This document shows, piece by piece, positions 1 through 7,990 of a stretch of DNA of 64,000 nt (position 1 is its first letter; every line of letters starts with the position of its first letter). Source of the DNA: Cohnella sp. CFH 77786 (lineage in GTDB: Bacteria > Bacillota > Bacilli > Paenibacillales > Paenibacillaceae); the NCBI RefSeq assembly GCF_019400745.1, contig NZ_WJIB01000008.1, forward strand, positions 1 through 64,000, in the 5' to 3' direction. Made by a program: the position numbers and the translations under genes. The notes beneath the pieces were generated by a model that made no database searches, was not told the origin of the DNA, and saw nothing but the letters and a program-made list of their open reading frames with translations.

Positions 1-529
1 CGCGCGGAATAAAAAAGACCGCTTGCGCGGTTCTGCTTCCTCAATTATACCTACAGCTCACCTAAGGGTTTCGCAAAATAACGTCTCCGGAAGTCACTAC
101 GGCGTTTGTTGTTTGTTGTTTGTTGTGGAGGGTTTGGCAGCAAGACGAGCAGAAGAAGAACGGGAGCGCCAATCGAGGTATTCTTGTATGTTCTCACAGC
201 ATTCTCTTAGCATAGGCACTTTACAATGCAATTGTGAGGTAATCGTTAGAATCACAAAAGGGAACTCATAATAATTTAAAACGTTTTTCATTTGTTTGTA
301 GTACGATTTAACATACTTTCAAAGGAAATCGACTGAATGGATTGCAACTCCAACCATCTATGTAACAAACAGATGAAACGAGGGGGAATTTCTCAGGAAA
401 ATGAGATTCAAATAGATTTCGTTAGGCCAAATTAAATCCGCGTGTAGGGGCGGTTTAGAGTAATTCATACTATGTTTCGACAAAAATTGATCTAATCAAA
501 GCATCCTTTCATGGGAGTGGAGTTTTCTG
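1..529. other. A+T-rich intergenic region, no gene seen
   Basis: I see no convincing gene here. Open frames are short, lack ribosome binding sites and look like no known family. Bases 104-126 carry about three copies of a GTTTGTT heptamer. The stretch from about 290 onward is clearly more A+T-rich than the rest of the window and runs into the chemotaxis receptor gene at 530, so both may have arrived together. No clear sigma-D-type promoter was found upstream of that gene. Confidence 0.5.
10..33 (-). terminator. Possible rho-independent terminator
   Basis: Read on the minus strand, a stem of about 5-6 bp (ACCGC pairing with GCGGT, 4-base loop) is followed by TTTTTTATT. No minus-strand gene is visible upstream in the window to use it, so it may be left over from a lost gene. 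Confidence 0.4.
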
Positions 530-2290
530 ATGTTACAAAAAATAATTATATTTAGAAATAGTCTGATTGTGAAAATAAGCGCTTTAGCTGCATTATGCGT
601 GCTTTTGCTGATCGCAAGTCTGGTGTACATATCGTACATCCAACAAAGAAGTCAATATTTCAACGAACTTCAAATGCAGTTCAACATGGTTAGCAAGCCT
701 GTGCTGGAGAATGTGGATGAATTAGAGAAGGTCAAAGCTCTTTTATTGAAAAATAAAGACGCTGATCGCACTCAACCCGAGATATCCCTTTTCCAAAAAA
801 TGCTGGATGAATTCAGTGGGAGCGAAGGTATTGCGAACACCTATTTATTGTATCCCGATATGAAAGAAGAAAATGGGAAAAGCTTTCTCGCCAGTATGTT
901 AAATAACCAAGCTTTGTACGATGCGGGGGTCTCTCCATTGATTCCCTACGAAATGCCCGATTATTTCAAGACTGCTGCGAATAAAGCGATTGTAACCGGT
1001 TTCGGTATGACGGACGTATATTCTGACGAGTATGGGACGTGGGTCAGCATGCTCAGATCGATTAAAGATAAAAGCGGTAAAACGGTTGCGTTGATGGGCA
1101 TCGATTTCGATTACGCAAAATTCAATTCTGAGATGAGGGCTAGGCTGATAAACACACTGTTTGTCGGACTTATTTTCGGGTGTCTTGCTGTTGCGGCGAT
1201 TTGCTTTGTCGTTGCTTTAGCGCTAAAGCCTGTCCGCGACATGATTCGCATCACACGATTGACTGCCGAAGGGGATTTGTCGGAAACGCTGAAAGTGAAG
1301 CGAAACGATGAATTTGGTTTACTTGGGACGAGCTTTAACCAAATGATATATTCACTTCGCTCCGTATTGGTTGAAGTCAGCGAATCATCGAATCAATTGG
1401 CTGCTTCATCGGAACAGTTATCAGCGAGCGCTGAACAAACCTCCAAAGCTATCGAACATATTGCAGGTACCGTGGAACAAATGGCGGACGGAGCCAATCA
1501 GCAGGTTCATACGGTTAAGGAAAGCGCTAATACGATTCATGAGGTATCGACAAAAATACAACAGATCGCCAGAAATGCTAAGATAGTCGCCGAAACCACG
1601 ACAAAGGCAGCAGAAAAATCGTCAGAGGGCGGCAAAGCGATTCAAACCGCTGCAGGTCAAATGAGTTCGATCAGCATTTCGGTCGATGGGCTGGCACAGG
1701 TCATTAACCATCTGGCAAGCACTTCTCTGGAAATCGGACAAATTACGGGAGCCATCACGGAGATAGCCAATCAAACCAATCTGCTTTCACTCAATGCGGC
1801 AATTGAAGCGGCTCGAGCCGGAGAACATGGACGTGGTTTTGCTGTTGTAGCAAATGAAGTGAAAAAGCTCGCGGCACAATCCTCCAAATCGGCAGAACAA
1901 ATCGCTGAACTGATCCAAGCCATCCGAAGCGAGATAGAAAATGCCCAAACTTCCATGAAATCTGCAACCAAAGAAGTAAGTGTTGGTATGGAGGTCGTGC
2001 AACTGGCAGGTAATTTATTTGCCGAGATCGAGCGCTTTGTCGCTGATGTTAACGTGCAAGTTCGTGAAGTATCTTCGGCTTCAGGGCAAATCTCGGAAGG
2101 AACCCAGCAAGTTGTTCATGCCATCGAAAGAATCGCAGGGGTTGCCCAATTGACAGCATCCGGTACAGAAAATGTCTCCGCCGCTACGGAAGAGCAACTG
2201 GCTTTCATGCAAGAAATCTCTTCATCTTCTGCTGCCCTTACCCACATGGCAGGAGAATTGCAAGGCTTGGTAGAGAATTTCAAACTGTAA
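530..2290 (+). CDS. Methyl-accepting chemotaxis protein, membrane receptor
   Basis: A transmembrane chemoreceptor of 586 aa that would feed the CheA/CheW kinase complex at the cell pole. Order: membrane helix at about 12-35, an extracellular Cache-like sensor to about 205, a second helix at about 206-231, HAMP domain to about 285, then the long coiled-coil signalling domain. The conserved hairpin tip lies at about 407-450 ([19 protein letters not shown], then [15 protein letters not shown]). The ATG follows GGGAGTGGAG. The coding sequence is visibly more A+T-rich than neighbouring genes, which suggests acquisition or different selection. The ligand cannot be predicted. Confidence 0.93.
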   Translation: MLQKIIIFRNSLIVKISALAALCVLLLIASLVYISYIQQRSQYFNELQMQFNMVSKPVLENVDELEKVKALLLKNKDADRTQPEISLFQKMLDEFSGSEGIANTYLLYPDMKEENGKSFLASMLNNQALYDAGVSPLIPYEMPDYFKTAANKAIVTGFGMTDVYSDEYGTWVSMLRSIKDKSGKTVALMGIDFDYAKFNSEMRARLINTLFVGLIFGCLAVAAICFVVALALKPVRDMIRITRLTAEGDLSETLKVKRNDEFGLLGTSFNQMIYSLRSVLVEVSESSNQLAASSEQLSASAEQTSKAIEHIAGTVEQMADGANQQVHTVKESANTIHEVSTKIQQIARNAKIVAETTTKAAEKSSEGGKAIQTAAGQMSSISISVDGLAQVINHLASTSLEIGQITGAITEIANQTNLLSLNAAIEAARAGEHGRGFAVVANEVKKLAAQSSKSAEQIAELIQAIRSEIENAQTSMKSATKEVSVGMEVVQLAGNLFAEIERFVADVNVQVREVSSASGQISEGTQQVVHAIERIAGVAQLTASGTENVSAATEEQLAFMQEISSSSAALTHMAGELQGLVENFKL

Positions 2291-2348
2291 CTGTTAGCAC
2301 GCTGTAGTTTGGGTCTAAAGGAGTCGAAAGGGGGCGATGGGGGCGAAA

Positions 2349-2376
2349 AGCCCGTCCGGTTTGCGTCGGACAGGCT
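2349..2376 (-). terminator. Hairpin downstream of the cupin gene
   Basis: AGCCTGTCCG pairs with CGGACGGGCT around a short loop with one mismatch. It lies just downstream of the minus-strand cupin gene and is followed by TTTTCGCC, a weak T-tract. It sits between convergent genes and may serve both. Confidence 0.5.
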
Positions 2377-2388
2377 ATTCGGCCTCAG

Positions 2389-2850
2389 TTATGCTTGCTG
2401 CTTGATCAACGTGAAATCGTCGTAATGGAACGCCGGCGCCACGATGCAAGTCACGAAAACCGGCTCGTCCCCCAGCGGCTCCGCGGTCTGCCATACGTTC
2501 GCTGGCACGAGCGCCTGCGGAACCTGGCCTTGATGGACGTCCATGCCGAGGACGATCGTTTCCCCGCTTGCCGGTGATTCCCCGTCTCCTCCGAGCGTGA
2601 GCTTGAGCGGACCGCCCGAGTGCCACAGCCACATTTCGTCTGACAGCACTTTGTGCCATTGCGACACTTCCCCCGGATGCAGCAGGAAGTAAACGGCGCT
2701 TGCCGCCGCGCGGACTCCGGAATACTTCGGTCCGAGCACGTCCTTCGGTATGTCGAACGAAGCCTTCCAGGTCTCTTTGTACCAACCGCCCTCGATGTGA
2801 GGCTGCAGGTCGAACGTCTTGACCAATGGCGAAAGCAGTTGTTTGTTCAT
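2389..2850 (-). CDS. Cupin family protein (DUF985 / cupin_5 type)
   Basis: A 153-aa single-domain beta-barrel protein. The family signature is readable: HIEGGWYKETW near the start, then YFLLHPGEVSQWHKVLSDE and a late APAFHYDDF segment. Members of this family are small cupins without an established general reaction, and some are annotated as sugar-epimerase-like. The ATG has GGAGAG 8 bases upstream. The gene stands alone between a chemoreceptor (convergent) and an SRPBCC gene. The family call is firm; no function is assigned. Confidence 0.85.
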   Translation of the reverse strand: MNKQLLSPLVKTFDLQPHIEGGWYKETWKASFDIPKDVLGPKYSGVRAAASAVYFLLHPGEVSQWHKVLSDEMWLWHSGGPLKLTLGGDGESPASGETIVLGMDVHQGQVPQALVPANVWQTAEPLGDEPVFVTCIVAPAFHYDDFTLIKQQA

Positions 2851-3061
2851 GCGGCTTCTCTCCTATTTGTCTATGTATGCGTACCAGTATAGTGGTTCCC
2901 CGCCGGACCGGCAAATTATTTTTTGGGCCAACGGGAATCTATTTCCCCCTCCGATGCCTAATCGATCGAGGTGAGCACCGGGCCTGCCCGGAACGGGGCC
3001 GCGGCGGCTGTGCTGATTCTCGCTACAAGCGGAAAACAATCACGCCTGGCTGGGTATGGAG

Positions 3062-3493
3062 TTACGCCCCCTCGCACAGTCGCTTCAAAGCGCTTAATTC
3101 CTCGCTCGCTAGTCGCTGCCGGACTCCCGCGGTCCAGCGGCCGATGATTTGGGAGACCGGATTTTTGCCTCGGAGCTCTGCCGACATCTGAACCAACGTA
3201 CCGGAATGGTGCGTCAAGAGACGGTAAGTGGTATCGATGACGAACATGCGGTCCATTAACCGGTATCGGAACATATTCGGTTCTTCCACGTTCAGGTTGA
3301 CGCCTCGGAATCGAATCGTATTCCCTCCGTCTTTCTGGACTTGCACGAAAGCGGCTCCGGGGGCGGTGCAGGGCGCATTGCCATCGTAACGGATATTGAA
3401 CGCGTTTTGAATCCACAGGACACGGTAATCCGGCTTTACGAGACGTTCGAACACTTCTCCGACCGGAGCTTCGATCGAAACATGGCTGATCAT
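3062..3493 (-). CDS. SRPBCC (START-like) family protein
   Basis: A 143-aa protein with the pattern of polyketide-cyclase/SRPBCC ligand-binding proteins: ISHVSIEAPVGEVFERLVKP at the start (the typical first strand and helix), then alternating strands and a C-terminal helix ending SALKRLCEGA. The frame is open further upstream, but the chosen ATG at 3493 is the first with an AAAGGAG sequence (about 12 bases away) and starts exactly at the family N-terminus. These proteins bind hydrophobic ligands; the ligand is not predictable here. Confidence 0.75.
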   Translation of the reverse strand: MISHVSIEAPVGEVFERLVKPDYRVLWIQNAFNIRYDGNAPCTAPGAAFVQVQKDGGNTIRFRGVNLNVEEPNMFRYRLMDRMFVIDTTYRLLTHHSGTLVQMSAELRGKNPVSQIIGRWTAGVRQRLASEELSALKRLCEGA

Positions 3494-3635
3494 GAGGACG
3501 ATACGCTCCTTTGCGTTCATCGATTTGCTATTTCTATTTTCGAGAAACGCCCTTCCCGCTTCAAGGGATTTCATCCCCGACTTTCGGGAAGTTGTTCGGG
3601 AAGTTTCGGGATCCGGAAACGCGTCGGAAGGCAAG

Positions 3636-3662
3636 AAAAATCCGCAACTCGATAGTTGCGGA
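3636..3662 (-). terminator. Rho-independent terminator
   Basis: A perfect 9-bp inverted repeat (TCCGCAACT, CGAT loop, AGTTGCGGA) followed on the minus strand by TTTTTC. It lies about 100 bases downstream of the aldo/keto reductase gene, which it should terminate. Confidence 0.85.
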
Positions 3663-3760
3663 CATGGTTTGGGTCACCGAAGGCGCCGCGGGACCGATAT
3701 ATGGGTTCTTTCCGGCATACCGTTTGCTTGCCTATCCATTTCGGTGTCACAGCCGGCGAT

Positions 3761-4741
3761 TCACCAAGCGTAGGCCTTCGGGGCGGAGCCGCCCGGGCCC
3801 GGGAAGATCTCATCGATCCGCCCGAGCGCGGATTCGTCCAGCTTCAGCTCGACGGCCCTGAGGCTGCGTTCGAACTGCTCCTGGGTCCGGCATCCGATGA
3901 TCGGTGCCGTAACCGCCGGCTGGTGCAGCAGCCATGCCAGCGCGACGATATCCTCGGTCTCGCCGAGGTCCGCGGCCAGCTTCGCGAATGCTTCGAGCTG
4001 CGGGCGGAGCTTCTCGATCCTCGCTTTATCTCCGCCGCTTCTGCGCCCGGCGTTCGGCTTCAGCGCCGTGCCTCCGAGGATGCCGCCATCCAGCGGACTC
4101 CACGGAATGACGCCGAGGCCGAGCGCCTGCGACGCCGGCAGCACTTCGAGCTCCGGCAAGCGGCAGAGCAGATTGTACTTGTGCTGTTCCGAGACGAGGC
4201 CGAGATGGCCTCTGGCTTTCGCCTCACCTTGGGCGACCGCGATATCCCATCCCGCGAAGTTGCTAGAACCGATGTAGCCGACTTTGCCTTGCTGCTGCGC
4301 GATTTCGAATGCGCCCCAAAGCTCCTCCCAAACGACGGTACGGTCGATATGGTGCATTTGATAGAGTTCCACATGGTCTGTCTGCAAGCGCCGCAGGGAG
4401 CCCTCCAGGTGGCGCCGGATTTTGTAAGCGGACAGGCCCTCCTTGCGGTTAGGGCCGTCAAGCGGATCGTGCATGTCGCCGTACATTTTGGTCGCGATGA
4501 CGGTTTTCTCCCGCCTCCCTCCGCCCTGCGCAAACCAGCGGCCCAGGATCTCTTCGGTCTTCCCCGCGTTCTCTCCCCAGCCGTAAATGTTCGCGGTATC
4601 GAAGAAGTTGATGCCCGCGTCGAGCGCGGCGTCCATGATGCGGAACGCTTCCTTCTCGTCCGTGTCCACCCCGAAGTTCATCGTACCCAAACACAGCCGG
4701 CTGACTCTCAAACCCGAACGTCCCAGTTTCGCATATTCCAT
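3761..4741 (-). CDS. Aldo/keto reductase
   Basis: A 326-aa NADPH-dependent aldo/keto reductase, a single (beta/alpha)8 barrel of normal length. The catalytic tetrad is visible: Asp and Tyr in FFDTANIYGWG, Lys in VIATKMYG, His in LYQMHHID. SNFAGWD and the late cofactor segment TAPIIGCRTQEQFERSL also fit. ATG 4741 is preferred over an upstream start because GGAGAGGATCGATCAG precedes it and the family N-terminus (MEYAKLGRSGLRVS) begins there. It resembles the YajO/AKR11-like group; the substrate is unknown. Confidence 0.9.
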   Translation of the reverse strand: MEYAKLGRSGLRVSRLCLGTMNFGVDTDEKEAFRIMDAALDAGINFFDTANIYGWGENAGKTEEILGRWFAQGGGRREKTVIATKMYGDMHDPLDGPNRKEGLSAYKIRRHLEGSLRRLQTDHVELYQMHHIDRTVVWEELWGAFEIAQQQGKVGYIGSSNFAGWDIAVAQGEAKARGHLGLVSEQHKYNLLCRLPELEVLPASQALGLGVIPWSPLDGGILGGTALKPNAGRRSGGDKARIEKLRPQLEAFAKLAADLGETEDIVALAWLLHQPAVTAPIIGCRTQEQFERSLRAVELKLDESALGRIDEIFPGPGGSAPKAYAW

Positions 4742-4914
4742 CTGATCGATCCTCTCCCTTCTCCTTTCCAATTTACTCTATTATCCCCCCTTGTACAAAT
4801 GGAAGGAAGCGCATCTGTGCGCTGCGCTTCGATCAGAAGGTGCAACTTGCGTCCTTCGCATGAAGCCGATCCAAAGCATCGGTATCGAGCACCTCGATCG
4901 TTTTCTCGGCTGAA

Positions 4915-4950
4915 AACAAGCACCCTGCGGTTCTCGCTCCGCTGGGTGCT
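4915..4950 (-). terminator. Rho-independent terminator
   Basis: AGCACCC-A-GCGG pairs with CCGC-A-GGGTGCT around an 8-base loop, followed on the minus strand by TTGTTTTC. It lies immediately downstream of the VOC-family gene. Confidence 0.75.
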
Positions 4951-4963
4951 GTTCCTTGGCGTC

Positions 4964-5386
4964 CTATCCTAATATTTCCGTATAGATTTGAAAAGTCACG
5001 CCGAATTTGTCGGTTATATCCCCAAAACCCGGGCTAAAGGGGGTTTCTTCAAATGGCATATTCACTTGACCGTCTTGCCGTAAGGCTTCGAATAATTGTT
5101 TTGATTTCTCCACGTTGTTCGTTGTGATGCAAATGGTTACCTGTTTCCCCTTCGGAATCGATGAACCCGTTGGAGCATCCGAGAACATGAGTTCCGATGC
5201 ACCGACTCGCAACTTTGCGTGCGCCACAAGATCCTTTAAATCATCCGTAAAAGTATTCGGCATTTCCGGCATATCTCCATAAGTAATGATCGTGAGGACT
5301 TCGGCACCTATTGCTTGCTCGTAAAACTGAATCGCTTCCCTCGCATTCCCCTCCATATTCAAATAAGGGGTTAGTTGGACTGTCAT
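4964..5386 (-). CDS. VOC family protein, PhnB-like
   Basis: A 140-aa protein of the PhnB/YjdN branch of the glyoxalase-fold superfamily. Family features: LTPYLNMEGNAREAIQFYEQ at the start, then LMFSDAP, and GDITDKFGVTFQIYTE at the end, typical of dimeric VOC proteins with paired beta-alpha-beta-beta-beta modules. AAAAAGGAGTTGATCCGTC precedes the ATG. Members have been named 3-demethylubiquinone methyltransferase-like, but that activity should not be assumed. It appears monocistronic, with its own terminator. Confidence 0.85.
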   Translation of the reverse strand: MTVQLTPYLNMEGNAREAIQFYEQAIGAEVLTIITYGDMPEMPNTFTDDLKDLVAHAKLRVGASELMFSDAPTGSSIPKGKQVTICITTNNVEKSKQLFEALRQDGQVNMPFEETPFSPGFGDITDKFGVTFQIYTEILG

Positions 5387-5403
5387 GACGGATCAACTCC
5401 TTT

Positions 5404-5628
5404 TTATTTCGATCGTAGCACATCCAACATGCTCCGATTGCCGTCGGCGCGGGTCAACAGTTCGTCGCCCTGCAAATGGCCGAAAACGTCGTTCGCGAGC
5501 TTAAGCCCGTTCATGTCCGCATGATCATCCCAAGGGGCCGGAAAGTCCCCGACCGGAATTCCGACAGCCATTTGTCTTCCCCTTCGTCCGATTCCGCTTT
5601 TCTCCTTGATAGCATCTGGCATGGACAA
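5404..5628 (-). pseudogene. Remnant of a GGDEF (diguanylate cyclase) gene
   Basis: A 74-codon open stretch holds an isolated, recognisable piece of a GGDEF domain: ADMNGLKLANDVFGHLQGDE followed by LLTR, matching the usual Asp-x-(N/D)-x-hK-x-hN-D-x-FGH-x-x-GD segment. The GGDEF motif itself and everything after it are missing, and upstream residues do not align well. No ribosome binding site precedes the possible start. I read it as debris of a diguanylate cyclase gene truncated at both ends. Confidence 0.6.
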
Positions 5629-5667
5629 AGATTGAAATGAAACGACAATTTTGCTTAAACTCCCGCC

Positions 5668-6786
5668 TCAATCCGATTCGAATTCGGATAACGATCCTCT
5701 GGAGGCGGCCCGCCCCTTCTTGCCAAAGCGATCGGGCTTGCCGCCTCCGGCGCGCTGACGCCGTCCGGCCGCGGTCTGTTCCTTGCGCGCCAGCCTCGCC
5801 AGTTCCCGTTCGGTTTTGCCGTAGTTGGCGTAACGTTTGGGATCGAGCTCCCCGGACTCCAGTGCCTCCCGCACCGCGCAACCGGCTTCCGATTGGTGGC
5901 GGCAGTCGCGGAACCGGCACTTGGCCGCCAATTCCGCGATGTCGGAGAATGCTTCCTGCCAGCCGTCCCGAGCTTCCCACAGCTGCAGTTCCCGCATCCC
6001 GGGCGTATCCATCAGCAGGGCTCCGGAAGGCAGAAGGAACAGCTCCCGGTGGGTCGTCGTATGCCGCCCTCTGGCATCGTCCTCGCGAATGCCCTGCACC
6101 CGCTGCAAATCATCTTCCGCCAACCAATTGAGCAGCGTCGACTTGCCGACGCCGGACATCCCCGTGACCGCGACGGTCCGTCCCGGCAGCAAGTACGGCG
6201 CGAGCTGCTCCTTTCCGCGGTTCTCCGCCGCGCTGACGGCATGGACCGGCACGCCGGGCGCCACCGACTCGACCTCGGCGGCCTTCTCTTCCCAATCGGG
6301 GCACAAATCCATTTTCGTGAGCAGGACGACCGGACTGGCTCCGCTTTCCCAAGCCATGATGAGGTACCGCTCGATCCTGCGCAAATTGAAGTCTTCGTTG
6401 AGCGCGTTCACGATGAACAGAAAATCGAGATTCGCCCCGATGACCTGCTCCTCCTCCCGGTTGCCCGCCGCCCTTCGGGTCATGGCGGACCGACGCGGCA
6501 GCAGGGCGTGAATGACCGCGCGTTCTCCGTCCGCGAGCTCCGCCGCCACCCAGTCCCCGACGGCGGGAAAATCGCTTTTGCCCGCGGCGGCGAACTCGAA
6601 CTTGCCCGTCACCGTTGCCAGCCGTTCTCCCGCCGCGCTCACGATGCGGTATGCATGGGAGAACTGGGCGGTGACCCTCGCCGGCTGCAGCCCGTTATCT
6701 CCGGATAGGCCGGCCGTCTGCCAGGCCAACTCCCAGAACTCGTTCCAACCGTATTCGTTCAGCTTGTTTCGATTATGAATGTTCAT
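5668..6786 (-). CDS. rsgA: Small ribosomal subunit biogenesis GTPase RsgA
   Basis: A 372-aa circularly permuted GTPase that acts late in 30S subunit maturation. After an N-terminal OB-fold region come the permuted GTPase motifs: G4 (LLTKMD) precedes G1 (GMSGVGKST) and G3 (DTPG). The C-terminal zinc knuckle is present as C-x4-C-x-H-x5-C in CRFRDCRHQSEAGC. A basic, Gly-rich tail follows. ATG 6786 is chosen over an upstream in-frame ATG because AAAAAAGGAGCAATCGC precedes it. It appears to be a single-gene unit. B. subtilis has a homologue next to prpC/prkC, but that context is absent here, so this may be a second copy. Confidence 0.93.
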   Translation of the reverse strand: MNIHNRNKLNEYGWNEFWELAWQTAGLSGDNGLQPARVTAQFSHAYRIVSAAGERLATVTGKFEFAAAGKSDFPAVGDWVAAELADGERAVIHALLPRRSAMTRRAAGNREEEQVIGANLDFLFIVNALNEDFNLRRIERYLIMAWESGASPVVLLTKMDLCPDWEEKAAEVESVAPGVPVHAVSAAENRGKEQLAPYLLPGRTVAVTGMSGVGKSTLLNWLAEDDLQRVQGIREDDARGRHTTTHRELFLLPSGALLMDTPGMRELQLWEARDGWQEAFSDIAELAAKCRFRDCRHQSEAGCAVREALESGELDPKRYANYGKTERELARLARKEQTAAGRRQRAGGGKPDRFGKKGRAASRGSLSEFESD

Positions 6787-6888
6787 GCGATTGCTCCTTT
6801 TTTGATGGGGTGTTTGCTCTTGCACGCGCTTGCGCTCTCTAAGAATTTTGCTCTCCGTATCATTCGGTGCGTCGTTCGCTTGTACACC

Positions 6889-6916
6889 AAAAAACCGCAG
6901 GGAAATCTCCCTGCGG
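6889..6916 (-). terminator. Rho-independent terminator upstream of rsgA
   Basis: A perfect 9-bp stem (CCGCAGGGA / TCCCTGCGG, 4-base loop) followed on the minus strand by TTTTTTGG. It lies upstream of rsgA, so it must stop transcription entering from the right, for example read-through of the small gene at 7126-7206 or a transcript of the structured repeat at 6983-7077. Confidence 0.85.
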
Positions 6917-6982
6917 CTGGGTTCCGATCCGGCACGGCGGCGCAGAGGTCTCCCCCAGGGGATCCTGAACTTGCGCCGACGA

Positions 6983-7077
6983 CCAAGTAAAACGGCTACG
7001 CCGTCCTTCTCGGACGGATAGACGTTCTATCGGAGGTGATTCAGTAAAGCATGGTGGATTTTATACTTTCTGAATCA
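6983..7077. repeat. Dispersed structured repeat, copy 1 (about 95 bp)
   Basis: This segment recurs with only a handful of differences at 37122-37217. It can fold into two elements: an outer TAAAACG/CGTT(C)TA stem enclosing CCGTCC/GGACGG, then a long hairpin GATTCAG-AAAG / CTTTCTGAATC around about 20 bases. Several differences between copies fall in loops or improve pairing. It is intergenic, flanked by terminators, has no open frame and matches no family I can name. It could be a MITE-like element or an RNA. Confidence 0.8.
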
Positions 7078-7079
7078 CG

Positions 7080-7115
7080 AAAAAAAACCGCGGGAGACCG
7101 AACGGTCCCCCGCGG
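7080..7115 (-). terminator. Strong rho-independent terminator of the 26-codon gene
   Basis: CCGCGGG-GACC pairs with GGTC-CCCGCGG (one mismatch, 4-base loop), followed on the minus strand by eight T residues. It begins 10 bases after the stop codon of the small gene at 7126-7206. Confidence 0.92.
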
Positions 7116-7125
7116 CGCGTATCCT

Positions 7126-7206
7126 TTACCTGCGTGCCGATGAGACCGATTCGTATGCCGTTTGAAGCCCTGCGACAATCGAAGTGTAAACGGACAACAT
7201 ACTCAT
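7126..7206 (-). CDS. Small protein of 26 aa with its own promoter and terminator
   Basis: A 26-codon frame that starts MSMLSVYTSIVAGLQ and ends SSARR. An AAGGAGG sequence sits 5 bases before the first ATG; a second in-frame ATG lies two codons on. Upstream is a perfect TTGACA-N17-TATAAT promoter and downstream a strong terminator, so the whole transcript is only about 145 nt. The peptide has a mildly hydrophobic first half and a basic end, with no clear membrane helix or signal peptide. I recognise no family. It could be a regulatory or stress peptide, a type I toxin-like peptide, or a small RNA that also encodes a peptide. Confidence 0.7.
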   Translation of the reverse strand: MSMLSVYTSIVAGLQTAYESVSSARR

Positions 7207-7232
7207 CAGCCTCCTTGTAAAAGATGTAAATT

Positions 7233-7261
7233 ATTATACGAGACCCCGAAGCCCCTGTCAA
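7233..7261 (-). promoter_or_regulatory. Perfect consensus sigma-A promoter
   Basis: On the minus strand TTGACA (7261-7256) and TATAAT (7238-7233) are separated by exactly 17 bases. Transcription should start near 7226, about 10 bases before the AAGGAGG of the 26-codon gene. Fully consensus promoters are uncommon and predict strong constitutive expression unless repressed. Confidence 0.88.
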
Positions 7262-7321
7262 CCGATTCCCATCGTGTACGTTTAACGCTTGCGTTTTTCG
7301 CCTACCTGCCGCCCCCTGCGG

Positions 7322-7903
7322 TTAGTCCTTGTCGACCAACCCGCGCTGAAAATAAGCTTCCAGCGTTTCCGTGATCCGCGAAACCGTATCTCCCAAATCG
7401 TAGTTTCCGAACGCGTGCTCGCAAGCGGAGCGGTAATCCATCTCCTCGTCGTAACGGCGCATCCGGGCGGCGATTACGTCCGGCGCAAGCCCAAGCTCCC
7501 GGTTGCGGTCCTCCAGCGTCCGGCGGTCGGCGTACAGGAACAGCCGGATCGCGCGATCCCCGTACAGCTCCTTGATCCGGTCGGCCCCCTCCCGGTTCAA
7601 GACCAGGTAGACGCACCCTTTCTCCCGCAGCTGCTCCTCGACGTCCGATCGGCGGATTCCGTACCGAAAGCCTCCGATCTCGACGCTTTGCAACAGCTCG
7701 CTTTCCATTTCCCGGAACGCTTCCTCCGTCACGAAGTGATAGTCTTGTCCGTTCACTTCCCCCGGACGAGCGTCGCGGGTCACGTACGATACCACTTTCT
7801 CCATGCCGAAAGTTTGCCCGACCGCTTCCGCGACCGACTTGCGCCCGGACCCGTCGGGACCCGTAAAAACGATAATCCGATCCTGCCCATCGCGCTCGTA
7901 CAT
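7322..7903 (-). CDS. Guanylate kinase-like protein with altered P-loop
   Basis: A 193-aa homologue of guanylate kinase (GMP + ATP to GDP + ADP). The GMP-binding region is well kept: VSYVTRDARPGEVNGQDYHF, then EIGGFRYGI. The nucleotide loop is GPDGSGRKSV where the family has GPSGVGKGT, so the catalytic Lys is Arg with a Lys one position later. RKELYG-type and ARMRRYDEEM segments near the lid and C-terminus also fit. GGGGAGAGTGATTCG precedes the ATG. The essential gmk is probably elsewhere; this looks like a paralogue with changed or lost activity. It lies 87 bases downstream of recQ on the same strand. Confidence 0.75.
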   Translation of the reverse strand: MYERDGQDRIIVFTGPDGSGRKSVAEAVGQTFGMEKVVSYVTRDARPGEVNGQDYHFVTEEAFREMESELLQSVEIGGFRYGIRRSDVEEQLREKGCVYLVLNREGADRIKELYGDRAIRLFLYADRRTLEDRNRELGLAPDVIAARMRRYDEEMDYRSACEHAFGNYDLGDTVSRITETLEAYFQRGLVDKD

Positions 7904-7990
7904 CGAATCACTCTCCCCGTCCCCAGAATTGTCAGACTATTATCAGCTTAGCGTCCGGGAAGATGGACTGTCAACGGTTTCCTGCGGGGA

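Noticed and set aside
97..291. 64-codon minus-strand gene before the orphan terminator
   Set aside because: No ribosome binding site, no family resemblance and a simple-sequence C-terminus from the GTTTGTT repeat.
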